64,000 nucleotides of DNA from Salvator merianae. Its lineage: Eukaryota; Chordata; Lepidosauria; Squamata; Teiidae. The stretch spans positions 17,591,444-17,655,443 of the forward strand of contig QVOM02000034.1 in the NCBI GenBank assembly GCA_003586115.2, written 5' to 3'. Below the pieces are notes generated by a model. The model was given only the letters and a program-made list of their open reading frames with translations. It did no database searches and was not told the origin of the DNA. How positions within the stretch are numbered: position 1 is the first letter of the stretch; each line of letters starts with the position of its first letter. Shown here piece by piece: positions 44,227 to 55,101 of the stretch. A program made the translations under genes and the position numbers.

Positions 44227-45150
44227 GCAGTCATGGTTCCAGCAGAACAGAAAAAGACAGTGATCCCACAGAGTAAAAATATTTTGAAGGTAGCGGTGGG
44301 AAATCATATATATTAAATTCAGTATCCCCCTTTTTTCTTTCTGCGTGAATGGTGTAGAACCATCTTGCAGGTCATTAGACTCAGCCTCCTCTGTTCAGGA
44401 AATGTCCTAGGCTACAAATGCCATTAGCTTCAGGCAGCTTAGGAAAAGGGCACCTGAAAATGTAACCGGACAGTAGCATCCTTTAAATGAGAGAGAGTGG
44501 GAGAAAGAGAATAATTTTGCAGACCGAATAACGTAAATACAGAAACCTCTGCCCTTTAGGCGCACTGCCTTGAATTACTGAATAATTATTTGATCTTATA
44601 GAATGCAGTCCCTGACATTTCTGTTTTTCATGCACATCCTTCCAAAGAATCTTGGAGAGTCCACGTGGGGGGAATGTTCAGAAAAACTGATAGTGCCATT
44701 TGCTTGTAGGGGATGCCTGTTAATAGACGGCAGAGATTGAGATCGTTTGTGGCTATTTGCACAGCTGCTCCCCTCCAATTGGCTTGGGGGTGCCGGTGCC
44801 TAAGTGGTGTGGTCATTTTTTTAGACATCCAGCTACACTATGCAAGTGCAGAAAGCCCCCTCAGTTCAGCTTGCAGAGGCAAACCTAATCAAGCGGACAG
44901 GGTGCCATCAGAGCAGAAGAATCCTGTTCTGAGGTCATGTAGATTTCCATCAAGCAGGAACAGTCAATGTGGTGACCTGCTGATTATGAAAACTGCAGTT
45001 CCCATAATTCCATATGCCTCATTCCTCCCATCCTTTCCTGGCTGTTTCTGATAGGAATTATAGTACCACAACTGGAGGATCACAGTTTAGCCACCCATAG
45101 GCCTTTATCCTTTTCCAAGTCAATTACTGGAATGCCATGTATACTCTTGG
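44227..45150. other. Unassigned stretch
   Basis: No gene or repeat recognised; the open frames near 44.6-45.05 kb lie on both strands and lack domains. Confidence 0.35.
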
Positions 45151-45670
45151 GGCCTGTTCGCACTTATGACAGTATAACAGTCTAACTAGCATGGTTCGGG
45201 CTAGTTGGGTTCGGGTACGGAGAGTGATCTTCACACCTGTCAGCTGTGGAACCCTCCGCAAGCCGACCAGCGCTGGACGCAGTGTGAATGGGAGCGCACT
45301 AGTTCAGTAGCTGTGTTCGAGCCCAGATGGTCTGTGTTCGAACCTGTGTCCAGAAAGTCACCAGAGTCCGGACCCCAAGGTCCAAACCGGGGTGCAAACT
45401 GACAGACTGTGCCTGCATGGCCCTGCTGGCCCCACCCCAGCCAGCCACCATTTTGAACCTGGAAGTGGTGCGAACACACCTTTCCTGATCCTCATCTGAT
45501 CGTGCAGGTCGGGTTGGAGACTACAATTTAGTTGACCACAGCTGATTGGATTCGGGTAAGCATCAGGTGGGCTTCGGTAGATGTTGGGTCAGCTGGGGCT
45601 GTTGGCAAGTGCAGATCCTGCGTTCTAGTGAGCGTCCTGAAACATACCACTTGCTAAGTGTGAACAGGCC
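45151..45670 (-). mobile_element. Family B MITE, complete, inverted relative to 36.8 kb
   Basis: Starts GGCCTGTTCGCACTTATG and ends TAAGTGTGAACAGGCC; 520 bp. The right half read backwards matches the left half of 36830-37345 (CAACAGCCCCAGCTGAC; CACTTAGCAAGTGGTATG). CTTGG lies on both outer sides (45146-45150 and 45672-45676), a possible short target duplication. Confidence 0.85.
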
Positions 45671-46202
45671 CTTGGATGCTGCTTCAGCATTCTGGAAGTT
45701 GTCCGAGTCCTCCCCAGGCTGCTCCTGTTGTGGGCAACTTAAAAATTGTCCACAGGCATTCCAGTGGAATGAGGAATGGTCTGGGAACAGCGCCTTCACA
45801 CTCTTCCAGGTGCTGTGAGGTGAGGGGGCATGCCTATGTGACTGTTGGCTGCACAGTCATTTGCAGTGTCCAGATCCCCCTGCAAAGTCTGAATCTGCTC
45901 CAGATGCTAAGTTCAGACTCTGCAGTGGTGATCCAGGTGAGCCATTTGCATTTTTTGTGCTGCCGGAATACAACAGAGGTGTTCTAGCATGCAAACTGCA
46001 GACGGCCCACACAATTCCTGATGTTAACCAGTCTGGGATGGTTTTCCGAGCCCATTCAATATAGGTGAGCATGAAATCTGCCCATGACTGAAGTGTGGTT
46101 TAATTAATATGTAACTTAATTAACATTATAGAATTATTATGGGACAAAAGGTCAGGAGAGTCTAATGGTTTTCACTTTGAGCTGTTATTGGAAGAAAAGC
46201 AG
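45671..46202. other. Unassigned; MITE-like fragments
   Basis: Short blocks such as GGGAACAGCGCCTTCACACT and CCAGGTGAGCC are reminiscent of families B and C, but no clean copy can be drawn. Confidence 0.3.
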
Positions 46203-46521
46203 GATGAAAGGGCCAGTGCACACTTACCAGTCTATAACAATACCATTCTAGGCTGGTAAAGATCCAGCAGCGTGGTGGCTATTCGCACTTCAAATGCTAG
46301 AATAGCCTCATCGTGGCCCACCAGCACTTGCAGTGTGAGTGGCAGGCGCAATCGCCATGACAGCAGCTGCAAGTGGCTTCTGTCAAACTGTGGACAACGT
46401 TTTAATTGTTCATAGCTAGTGGTGTCTGGGAACCACTGGAGGCACTCCCAGATGCAGTGGGGGTGTGGGGGTGCAGATGGGCCTGTCCAGTGAGCTCACA
46501 GAAGGTAAGTGCAAACAGGCC
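46203..46521 (-). mobile_element. Family C-related MITE, inverted
   Basis: GGGCCAGTGCACACTTACCA, AATACCATTCTAGGCTGGTA at the left and GGTAAGTGCAAACAGGCC at the right are inverted ends. The interior includes CATAGCTAGTGGTGTCTGGG and CCAGCACTTGCAGTGTGAGT, shared with 31.8 kb. Confidence 0.65.
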
Positions 46522-47137
46522 GAAAACGAACGAGTAAAGTTTTCTGAATTGAGGAGTCTGTCGACATAAGTTCTATGCCTGTAGTTGCAGGTTTGCCTTT
46601 CTGAACAGTGATTTGAACCTATGTATTCTCTGTTCAGCTCTAGTGAAGGAACTACAATATCATATAAAACCTGATAGGGAATTAGAACTGCCGTAAAAGT
46701 TAAGCAACCTGCCACAGGTCCCTGGACTTATATTTATATCTGGCCTTTAAGTTACCTTTAGGTTTGTATTTCTCAGTGCCTTTTGTCTCTCCCTACACAC
46801 AATATAATATATTGATTTCTTTAGTGCAACTGATTGAATTTTTTCCCTGTCCAGCTCTCTTTAACAGCTATATGGATTCCATTGAATGAAATAAATCCTT
46901 TATTTAAAGGCATGATGTAAGTCAGTGTCCAAATGAGCACATCCAGCCAATTTAATTATATGAGGAGCTGGAGAGAATCAATGGTCCAAACCTCCGCGTG
47001 CTGAATCAGGGACAAAATACCTATCACCCCATAGTGTCAAATAACAAAGCCTGAATGGCCACGTTTCTTCTGGAAAGTACCCTAAGGATGCTCTGCAAGA
47101 GAATGTATTTAAAAAGAAAGATAAGAAATTAACTTTT
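46522..47137. other. Unassigned stretch
   Basis: Nothing recognised. Confidence 0.4.
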
Positions 47138-47218
47138 CTGCAGCAGCAGCCAGTGGCTTTAAGCCCGGGTGTTCAGGCCCCGAACACCCAGGCTTAAAGC
47201 CGCCAGCTGGCGCTGCTT
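47138..47218. repeat. Long GC-rich hairpin
   Basis: The inner stem GGCTTTAAGCCCGGGTGTTC (47155-47174), a 7-base loop, and GAACACCCAGGCTTAAAGCC (47182-47201) pair with one mismatch. The stem extends outward imperfectly through GCAGCAGCCAGT and CCAGCTGGCGCTGC. The rest of the area is AT-rich, so a GC-rich 80-bp palindrome stands out. Confidence 0.92.
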
Positions 47219-47759
47219 TTCTAGCTACTTTTACCATCGCCCACACCCAATGTCCTAGACATGTATTTTCAAAGTGAATGTCTGTGGAATATTGGCACAC
47301 GTAAAGGGCCAGTGTAGCGCCTATGGACCCCTGGGTTGGAATCTTCATTTGACCATGACAATGTGAGGCTCGCCTCTGCATTGTCATCTTTGTTGATTCG
47401 CATCTTCCTTGCTCGCTTCCCTCACCAGCCTGGTTTCTCATGGTACAGAGAGATAAGAGTAAATGCCTGTCTGGGCTGAGGTGCACTCCTCAAGTTTGGA
47501 ACTTAGAAAAGAAGGGAGGATACTGGAGTATTTAGAAAAGGGCTTGAAGGCTGAATGTGGATGGGTGGGGTGACTGCTGAAGTATATAATCTTGTAACTG
47601 CAATTATGCAGTGTGGTTTCTTATCAATATAACAACAGGTTGCTTCAGTGAAAAGATTTGTCTCCCCGTGCCCTCTCTGAGCTGGGATTTAGAGTGGTGA
47701 TCTTGACAGAAAGGTTTAAGGATGACCTTAAACCAGTGACTGACTCTCAGCCTAACCTA
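47219..47759. other. Unassigned stretch
   Basis: The 125-codon minus-strand frame at 47109-47486 spans the hairpin and has no recognisable domain. No repeat family recognised. Confidence 0.35.
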
Positions 47760-48190
47760 GGGCCTGTTCACTAGTGAGCGTGCAGACCTAGTACTTTGCA
47801 GACCTTCACTTTGCAGAGGTCCTTGTGATCAGGAGCAGGCTACAGCTGCTCCTGATAGCTACTAGCTGTGGAGCACAAAATTATACTCCACAATTGTACC
47901 AGGAGCAGTTTGACTGCTCCCAGTACGCAGCGTTAGCACGTTCTTCCGGGTGCAAACACTGCGCTGTGCTGCACAGCACAGCTGTACTGTGTTCCCAGTC
48001 ACCATGGCAGTGGCTGGATGTTTCCCTAGCCGCTGTCATGGCATGGGCAGCCAGCATTCACACTGTGAGTGCTGGAAAACTCATTGCTGGGATGTTCCAG
48101 TCCTCGCAGTATAAATGGGTCTGCTAGGTCTGTTCCATCTTGGAATGTTCGATTGTGAATATTCCAAGATGGAAAGTGCAGAAAGGTTCC
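47760..48190 (+). mobile_element. Family C MITE, copy with strong terminal hairpin
   Basis: Starts GGGCCTGTTCACTAGTGAGC and runs through the family C interior (CTACTAGCTGTGGAGCAC; TTGTACCAGGAGCAGTTTGA; CATGGCAGTGGCTGGATGTT). It ends with the hairpin TCCATCTTGGAATGTTC / GAATATTCCAAGATGGA (48134-48173) followed by AAGTGCAGAAAGG. No coding capacity. Confidence 0.78.
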
Positions 48191-48349
48191 TCATCTACAG
48201 GGATGTTGTAAAACTGGAGGTGTGGTGTGATGCAATGCAGTGTAGAGGTGTTGAGTAGGATTGGAATTGGGCTGAGAATTTACTACTGCAAGATATGATG
48301 TTTGTCACAAGCTTGAATGGCTTTAAAAATGATTTGGGCAAATTCATGA

Positions 48350-48680
48350 AGACATAAATGACTTCTCTTGCCAATGTCCTCTCTATCAGTAGTTAAAGGT
48401 ACAAGGATATACAACAGTGTCTTCTCTGTGGTAGTCCCCAAGGATGTGGAGTGACCTCCCCTCTGCAGTGTGTCTACTTCATCACTGCACATGTATAGAT
48501 ACATGGTGAAGATACATCTTTTTATCCCAGCCTTCAGCTGAAGTGGTAGCTTGCCCTCCCTGTTCAGGCACAGTTAATGTTGGTATCTGCTGTTTTACTG
48601 GGCTCAGTTTTAACTGTGTATTTGTATACGCTGAGACCTTAGAATATAGGGCAGGATAGAAATACAAATAAATAAATGGA
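48350..48680 (+). mobile_element. L2-type LINE 3' end
   Basis: Contains TGTGGTAGTCCCCAAGGATG and GGTGAAGATACATCTTTTTA (coding end and 3' UTR type), then GCTGAGACCTTAGAATATAG, GGCAGGATAGAAATACAAAT and AAATAAAT repeats, the usual L2 ending. Confidence 0.65.
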
Positions 48681-49290
48681 CAGCTGCTCTGTTCTTGGAC
48701 TTCCATGTGGATGTAGTTGACCACTTTAGGCCTTTCTGCATGGCACAAGCTATCCCACACTACAGTGGTCCAAATCATGCAACCTGGCCATGATGGGCCA
48801 GTCTGTTACTGGTCAATGCCAAAAGCTGTCAGGTATTCTTGCTGCTACCAAACAGATACATGACAGCAGTGAGATCAGCTAACCTTTGTCTGCTCTGTTG
48901 TGCCGATATTGTGCTGTAAATGGCTGACTTAGGCTACTGCTGATGTAACAGGACACGCTCTCTTTGAAGCTGGAGATGTTTGAAGCTTCAAAGGTCCCCA
49001 GCTCCAAAAAGAGCAAAGAGTGAGGGGTAAGGTGGCTGCAATTTGGATGCCTCCTTCAGTGGATGTCATTCTCCGGGCCTGAGAGCTCTTTTCACTCCTC
49101 TTGCTTATATGTGTAGGCAGATCTGGTTTTTTTAAAAAACAACAACAGTGAGGTAAAACAAAGGCAAGGGGTGAATTGGAGGCTATTGTGTAGAAAGCAA
49201 AACAACTAGGTTGCTGACATAATTGCCATGTAGTGTTGACTTCTCTGTTTTATGTTATTTTTATTTCTCCCTGTCTCTCCTCTTCCTGAG
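48681..49290. other. Unassigned stretch
   Basis: A MITE-like terminus (GGCCTTTCTGCATGGCACAA) is at 48730 but no partner end was found. A long pyrimidine tract ends at 49290. Confidence 0.3.
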
Positions 49291-49350
49291 GAAGTTGCCT
49301 GGCTGCATTGCTGGACTTTAACCAAATGCCAATCACCAAGGGTTACCTGG
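49291..49350 (+). CDS. Weak candidate internal exon
   Basis: A 30-base pyrimidine-rich tract ending CCTGAG precedes 49291, and a textbook donor CTGG|GTAAGT starts at 49351. The 60 bases are open in two frames; one reads SCLAALLDFNQMPITKGYL. Its exit phase (one base over) is compatible with one reading of the candidate exon at 50464. There is no domain, no homology and no transcript evidence. Chance occurrence of such an acceptor-donor pair is quite likely in 64 kb. Confidence 0.15.
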
Positions 49351-50463
49351 GTAAGTCTCCAGCTTCTGGCAAAATCGATGCGAAGCAAGTTCTCTCCCTC
49401 TTAAGACATGGTTAGAGAAGAAGATGACTCAGGCTAGAGGGTTTTTTTCTCTCTCTGTTTTTGAGCTGATAGACACTCAGACGAGATTGTGGCTGGACTT
49501 GCTGCTGTCTGTTGTTGTCCAGAAAGCAGAAGAAAACAGCAGCAATGAGGTACCTGTGATTCTTGCCAGGGAATCTCATTTGTAGTAGTTTTTGAGCTAT
49601 CTGAAGAGGATGGACATTGTAGCTATGTCCAAAAGCTTAGGTTCTCAGAAGAACTATAGAACGTGGCACAATAGCCCAAAAACTACTACAAATGAGACTG
49701 AAACCAGCCATGAAAGCCTACCTTCTACCCTTGCCAGGGAAGTTCAGACCTCAAAAGTAGTCACCATCAGTAGTGACAGTAGCAGTGGTGGTAGCTCCAG
49801 CAGCCTTTTTTGTCAATGGCCAGAGGCCTCTAGTGGCATTACCTATTTTGAGCGTTGGGGACAACCCAGTTAAAGAGCTGGTGTAAAGCCTTCCAATTGC
49901 TCGGGATGTAAATGTCAGAGACTAGGTGGGGGATTATCAAAACAAATTCACCCACCTCAAATGAGGGTGTGAGATTGGTCCAAGTTAGCAGAGAATTTCT
50001 TATGTGCCATGCCAGGCTGTGACTGGCAACCAGGAACTGGGAGACAGAGAGTCAGGATGGATACTGGACCAGGCAGAAGAGCAAAGGGCAGCATCGTCCA
50101 AGTTGGCTTAGAATTAGGTGTTCTCCACCAAAATAACAGAGTCTTTTAGGAAGTGAGCTAGAAACCAGTGCCTATATGTGAGCCAGGAAGACAGTCTTAA
50201 ATTCTGCTTGCACAGGCAATGTTTCCACCAAGCCCTGCCACAGCAGACCAAATGTGAATATGGAAATCTGGCTGTAGAATGTGTCCATGGTCTGTATTCC
50301 AGCTGAAGGAGTAGAATGCAGATAAGGGAGGATTCCACCAGAGGAAGTATCCTTTAAATAGCAAATGCATATTAGCATTTGACTCCCTCACTCCTTGACT
50401 GGCCTCTAGTCTGCCAAAATACAGCATATGATGGTGCTCCGGTCAAGTGCTTTTGTTTTCCAG
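49351..50463. other. Unassigned; includes a 27-bp-arm inverted repeat
   Basis: TCTCATTTGTAGTAGTTTTT (49574 on) is inverted at 49671-49697 (AAAAACTACTACAAATGAGA) across about 70 bp, and a CTTGCCAGGGAA motif flanks both sides. A serine-rich 93-codon plus frame (49592-49873) spans it. No family recognised. Confidence 0.5.
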
Positions 50464-50653
50464 GTTCTACCAGCCCTGGCAACCCTGCCCAGCCCCCACT
50501 CTGTTCTCTGCTGGTGTTAAGGGTCCCCCGGCTGATGCATTGGGCCCCTTTCTCCAGCCCTCCAGTGGACTGCCCCGACCCCTGCTTTCCCATAGCACTG
50601 ACAGTCTTGCAGGAGCAAAAGAAGAAATCTCCAGCTGCCTCCTTTACAAATGA
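50464..50653 (+). CDS. Candidate terminal exon, proline-rich
   Basis: The acceptor GTGCTTTTGTTTTCCAG ends at 50463. The next 190 bases are clearly GC-richer than the flanks and open in two plus frames. The frame with the more coding-like codons reads FYQPWQPCPAPTLFSAG, then GPFLQPSSGLPRPLLSH, and ends SSCLLYK with TGA at 50651-50653; the alternative frame ends at a TAA near 50669. AATAAATTATTAAA follows within 15 bases. No domain recognised. It could be a host terminal exon or an old repeat. Confidence 0.25.
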
Positions 50654-51902
50654 GAAAATAAATTATTAAAGGATCTGCAATTTCAAAATAAAACAAAACA
50701 ATTTGCCTTGGGTGTGGTGTTAGCAAGTTAGAATATTAATTGGCTCCACATTGCACATCATTCATATTGAGAACACCCCTGGTTTTGTTTCCCAGTAATT
50801 ACAAGAAACAGGATAAGGTAAGCAATTGGCAGAACACAGCTAAGAGACCATAATAGTTATGCCTGATCTCTGCCACACCAGCAAAGCATTACAGTCCGTA
50901 AGGTCACAGTGGCACTAATTTCCCGTCCTCACAGCTATAAAGTACATCTCAGCTGCTGTTCTTCTTTCACCTTTCCAGCAAATAGGTACTTATCCATACT
51001 TCTCTCCCACTCACCCACACCATGCTTGATATTGAGCTGTCAGTGCATCCAGGGAAATTATGTGACTTAATTCCAGATTAATATAGTATCACTGCTTTAC
51101 ATACCAGTTTACAATAATAAATACAGTAGCCTCCTTAATGAATTTAGAAACCCAGCATTATTGCTCACAAGGGGGAAAGTAAAATTGAAGGGTCGCCAGC
51201 AGAGTTGGTCTTAACCTCAGAGCAGGATGTAACAGACTTTTCCAAGCAGCAAATTCTAGCTCTCACGGTAACGACATACGATAAAGAAATCTTGTGGAAG
51301 AACGTCTGAATGGGAGTCAGATTGGAAGATGGTCTGGATGGAAGACCACCTCTGAACTCTTCTCCCACTGGCTTAAGTCTGAGAAAAGGAGCAATAAATG
51401 TAATAAACATGACAATAAGACAGTTTTATTACTTTTAACTAATATCTCAAGGACTATGGTTCAGATATTCTCTATATTTCACAAGTAGGAACTAATTTCT
51501 GAGAAGAGTTAGGTTTGGGGGGAGCTGGAGAACATACAGGAGGGTGGAAACTCTCAGGTCCTACTATGGAAAGAATGAGGAAATTCTGCTCAGTAGCAGT
51601 AGCTGCTGGCAGCACAGGTTGTATTGGAAGTGGTGCATACCATTTCCAAATAGTTCTCCCTGCATCTGTGGCTACCAGTCACCACTGGACTCAGGATCAT
51701 CCAACTGTTGCTCTTCTAAAGAAAAGTGGCACTGCTAAACAGCTTTGAGGGCTAAAAATGGTATTCAAAAGCTGACAAGCATAAAAAAAAAATATTTTGA
51801 ACTGCAACTCTGTTTCAGATTTCTAGAATCCAAATAACATTGTGTAAATGTCAACCTTTGGTGGAGGAGGAGATTTTAATGGAACAGTGGTATGAAGAGT
51901 AA
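50654..51902. other. Unassigned stretch
   Basis: AT-rich. Nothing recognised. Confidence 0.4.
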
Positions 51903-52745
51903 GCAAAGGGGTCTAGCAGCACCTTAGAGACTAACAGAAAGAAAGAAGTTGGCAGCGTGAGCTCTTGTAGACAAAGTCTACTTCATCCAATCCATGAAGT
52001 GAAGTTCCTTGGGACAGATATGTATAGGCAAGGTGTGTGTATGAATAGCAATAGAAATGCAAAACTATGGGTATGGTGATGATGTAACAAGTTCAGTGAG
52101 CAATGGTTATTAAGGTTTTGAGTGTGAATAAAGGTGCAAACTTGTCAGAGTGTTGTAATGTAGAATGATGCTGGCCAGGAACCAGAAAGGAGATGTTATA
52201 AACAGTCCAAGGGAGTTAACTAGTTTTATAATATATGTAGTGTGCCAGGAAACCACTGTCTCTGTTTAACCTCCTGTCAACGGACTGGAGTTTATGGATA
52301 TATTCCAATTTTGCTATTTCTCTTTCCAGTCTTGCTTTGTAGTTTTTTTGTTCAAGGAATGCTATTCTGAGGTTTGAGATGGAATGCCCTGGAAGATTGA
52401 GGTGTTCTGTGATTGGCTTTTGTGTATTCCCATTCCTAATGTCTGATTTATGTCCATTTATCCTTTGGCACCGAGACTGCCCTATTTGCACAACGTAGAG
52501 TACTGAAGGGCATTGTTTATAGAGGATGACATATACCGCATTAGAGGATGTGCAGGTGAAGTACCTAATATTGTGGGTGATGTGATGACATTACCTGAGT
52601 AGTTGTGTGGGTAGAATTGGCATCTGGGTTTGTACCAAGGTCTCCTACCCATCTCCTCATCTGTATTGTGTGTCCTTCTATAGGTAAGTGTTTGAGATTG
52701 GGAGGTTGCTGGTAGGCAAGCAAAGGTCTGGTATGAAGAGAATGC
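51903..52745 (-). mobile_element. Penelope-like element, 3' part with GIY-YIG domain
   Basis: Minus-strand order: the end of the reverse-transcriptase region (PATSQSQTLTYRRTHN around 52700), a cysteine-containing linker (KPRCQFYPH), the GIY-YIG endonuclease frame down to 52216, then about 310 bp of 3' UTR ending at 51903. The 3' UTR is repeated at 9.86 kb. The reverse-transcriptase core is missing by truncation. Penelope-like elements with C-terminal GIY-YIG are known in reptiles. Confidence 0.88.
52216..52569 (-). pseudogene. Penelope GIY-YIG endonuclease, partial
   Basis: The frame reads RYFTCTSSNAVYVILYKQC, PSVLYVVQIGQS, RINGHKSDIRNGN, ITEHLNLPGHS, then a charged helix (EREIAKLEYIHKLQ) and NRDSGFLAHYI. 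VYVILY and LYVVQIG occupy the GIY and YIG positions, and the following R...H...I block and C-terminal E/N motifs are in the expected order. Glycine of the YVG motif is replaced by V. Upstream parts are in other frames, so it is inactive as an element although this domain is uninterrupted for about 118 codons. Confidence 0.85.
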
Positions 52746-54146
52746 ATAAAAAACTCCAAAGCAACACTTCCAAAACTGCAGTGGAGGGACTGAGGAAAAG
52801 AGATAGCTATACATGCAATACTACTTGGAGAGAAAAGACAGATGTTAAAGAGTTTGGCAGTTCTAGGAGGGAAGCAAAACTGTTACATAGAGCTGACTAA
52901 AGCAGTACATTTCTTCATTCTGGGATGATCATCCTTTTCCTCTGAATTTGCAGCTTCAGAAAGGAATACCTGCCAACCAATCAAATATATTATGTTGAAA
53001 AATGTTTTTGTTATGATGACAGTGGTTAATGAATTGTAATTTGTGCAGTCATTGCATTGCATTGTGTCATGCCTTTGAATGTGCAATCACTGCTTCATTG
53101 CCTTTCAAGATTATGTATTTTTGCTCACTGTAACCTACTGTGAGACTTTGTGAATGGGGGATACACATGTGCAAATGAATGAATGAGGTGACAGATATTG
53201 CAGCCAGGTCTTCTTCACATCCAGAGCATAGGAAAGAAAATGGCTAAAGCAATCCATGCAGTCCATGACCAACAAAATACATACAGAAGTTGGGTGGTGG
53301 TTCACTTATAAATTCATATATTGTGTGGCTCTTCATTGCATTGGAGGAAAGGGCACAAATTACAACTTCTGCAGGGGAAAAAAACCTGAAAATTAAACAT
53401 GAGAGAGGGATGCTGTAATTTTCATTTATCCTAGAACCACAAGGTCAATGATCTTAATGACAAGTACTATATGGAAGCAGAACCGAAGCCAGAGTGAAGA
53501 AGGTAATAGGAAGCTGAAGACCCAGGTCTTGAGCAGTTGGGCATGTTCTAGAGGGCTTAGCTAAAGCCAGATTGTTCCCTTAGTCTTCATATCTACAATC
53601 TGGGCATACTTAGCATGATCAAGATCAAAACAATTGTGTAGATTTGGACTAGCAAGGTTACAGCAACTAAAACAATCAGATAGCTGTGGACAGCTCCAAT
53701 CAAGGAGTAAGAACTCTTATCAGGAAAGCAAGACCAAAACTTATGAGTAACAATAGAAGCCTGAAGTAAGGGTAAACACGTATTTCCATCTTCTGCTTCA
53801 AGAATGCCCCTAAGTGCTCCATGTGCCAACCTGGCACATCTTCTCCAAATCTTTTTCCTATAAAATTTAAGCATTTTCCACTCTAGTGTGTATTTTTTAC
53901 AGCTTCTCAGAAAGATTCTGTCCTTTCTTTAGGACCCCCTGCTAAAGAGAGAGGGACTCAGAAGTATCCCTCTTCTTCTGGCTTTCTCTTTGCAATAACT
54001 TGGAAATCATGCTCTTTCTTTTGCTCAAGCAATGTATGTTGCCGGGGAAAGACTTCAAGCCAGGAGGCTAGACAATGAAGTTATGAATTTAGAATCTTGG
54101 TTCTAGTCCACCTACATTTTGAGGTTCCTAGATAGATATGTCCCCT
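52746..54146. other. Unassigned stretch
   Basis: About 53105-53170 (CACTGTAACCTACTGTGAGA, GGGATACACATGTGCAAATG, AATGAATGA) may be a faint L2 tail. Otherwise nothing recognised. Confidence 0.35.
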
Positions 54147-54970
54147 TCATGAATTATGGCCTTGTTGTGGTAGGGGGGCTTGTGTAACTCAGATGTGAAA
54201 CTTGGTGGCCATGCTGTGCATGGTCACTAAGACGGACAGGCCATAGTGAAGAGTTCTGATTAAATGTGATCCACTGGAGAAGGAAATAACAAACCACTCC
54301 AGTATTCTTGCCAAGAAAATCCCATGGACTGTATCAAAAGGCTAAAAGATATGAAGCTAGAAGATGAGCCTCTCATGTTGTAAAGTGTCCGATACATTAC
54401 TGGGGAAGAGCAGAGGGCAGCGAAAGGTAGCTCCAGAAAGAGTGAAGCAGCTGGGCCAAATCCAGAAGGACAGTTTGGATATGTCTGGTTGTGAAAGGGA
54501 AGTCCAATGCTGTAAAGAACAATAGTACATAGGAACCTAGAATATAAGATCTATGAACCAAAGTTATATATTCCTGTGAGAATTGGACCATAAGGAAGGC
54601 TGAGCACCAAAAAATTGATGCTTTCAAATTGTGGTGCTGGAGAAGACTTTTGAGAATCCCTTGGACTGCAAGAAGTTCAAATCATTCAATACTAAAGGAA
54701 ATCAACCCTTACTGTTCACTGAAAGGACAAATACTGAAGCTGAAGCTCAAATACTTTGACCACATATTGGGAAGACAGGACTCAATGGAAAAGATCCTGA
54801 TGCAGGGAAAGTTTGAAAGCAAATGGAGAAGAGGATGGCAGTGGATGAGATGGTTAGATAGTGTTGTGGAGGCACCCAAACTGAGTTTGGGCAAACTGTG
54901 GGAGACAGTAGAGGACAGAAGGGCCCAGTGTGCTATGGTCCATAGGGTCACGAAGAATCAGAGATAAATT
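54147..54970 (+). mobile_element. RTE-BovB LINE, internally deleted
   Basis: 54147-54565 corresponds to the BovB 5' region (CCACTGGAGAAGGAAATAAC, CCAGTATTCTTGCCAAGAAA, GCAGCTGGGCCAAATCC, TAGGAACCTAGAATATAAGA, TCTATGAACCAAAG). At about 54567 it jumps directly to the C-terminal region (GTGAGAATTGGACCATAAGG onward). About 2 kb of endonuclease and reverse transcriptase are missing between these points. The 3' end is CATAGGGTCACGAAGAATCA, GAGATAAATTAATGAG. Confidence 0.93.
54570..54967 (+). pseudogene. BovB ORF C-terminal fragment
   Basis: Plus frame: CENWTIRKAEHQKIDAF, then LWCWRRLLRIPWTARSSNHS, ILKEINPYCSLKGQILKLKL, RWLDSVVEAPKLSLGKL, ending VHRVTKNQR. These are the well-known C-terminal blocks of BovB. 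The last 113 codons are uninterrupted, suggesting modest age for this part. Confidence 0.92.
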
Positions 54971-55101
54971 AATGAGTGAACAAGAAGATATGTAGGCACC
55001 ATCATATGGTCATCTGTTAACAGTGATTTCAGTGTAGCTTTTAAAGAGCCTTTGGGCACCATACATTTCATGGGCCATTTGTCTATCCCTTAGCAAACCT
55101 G

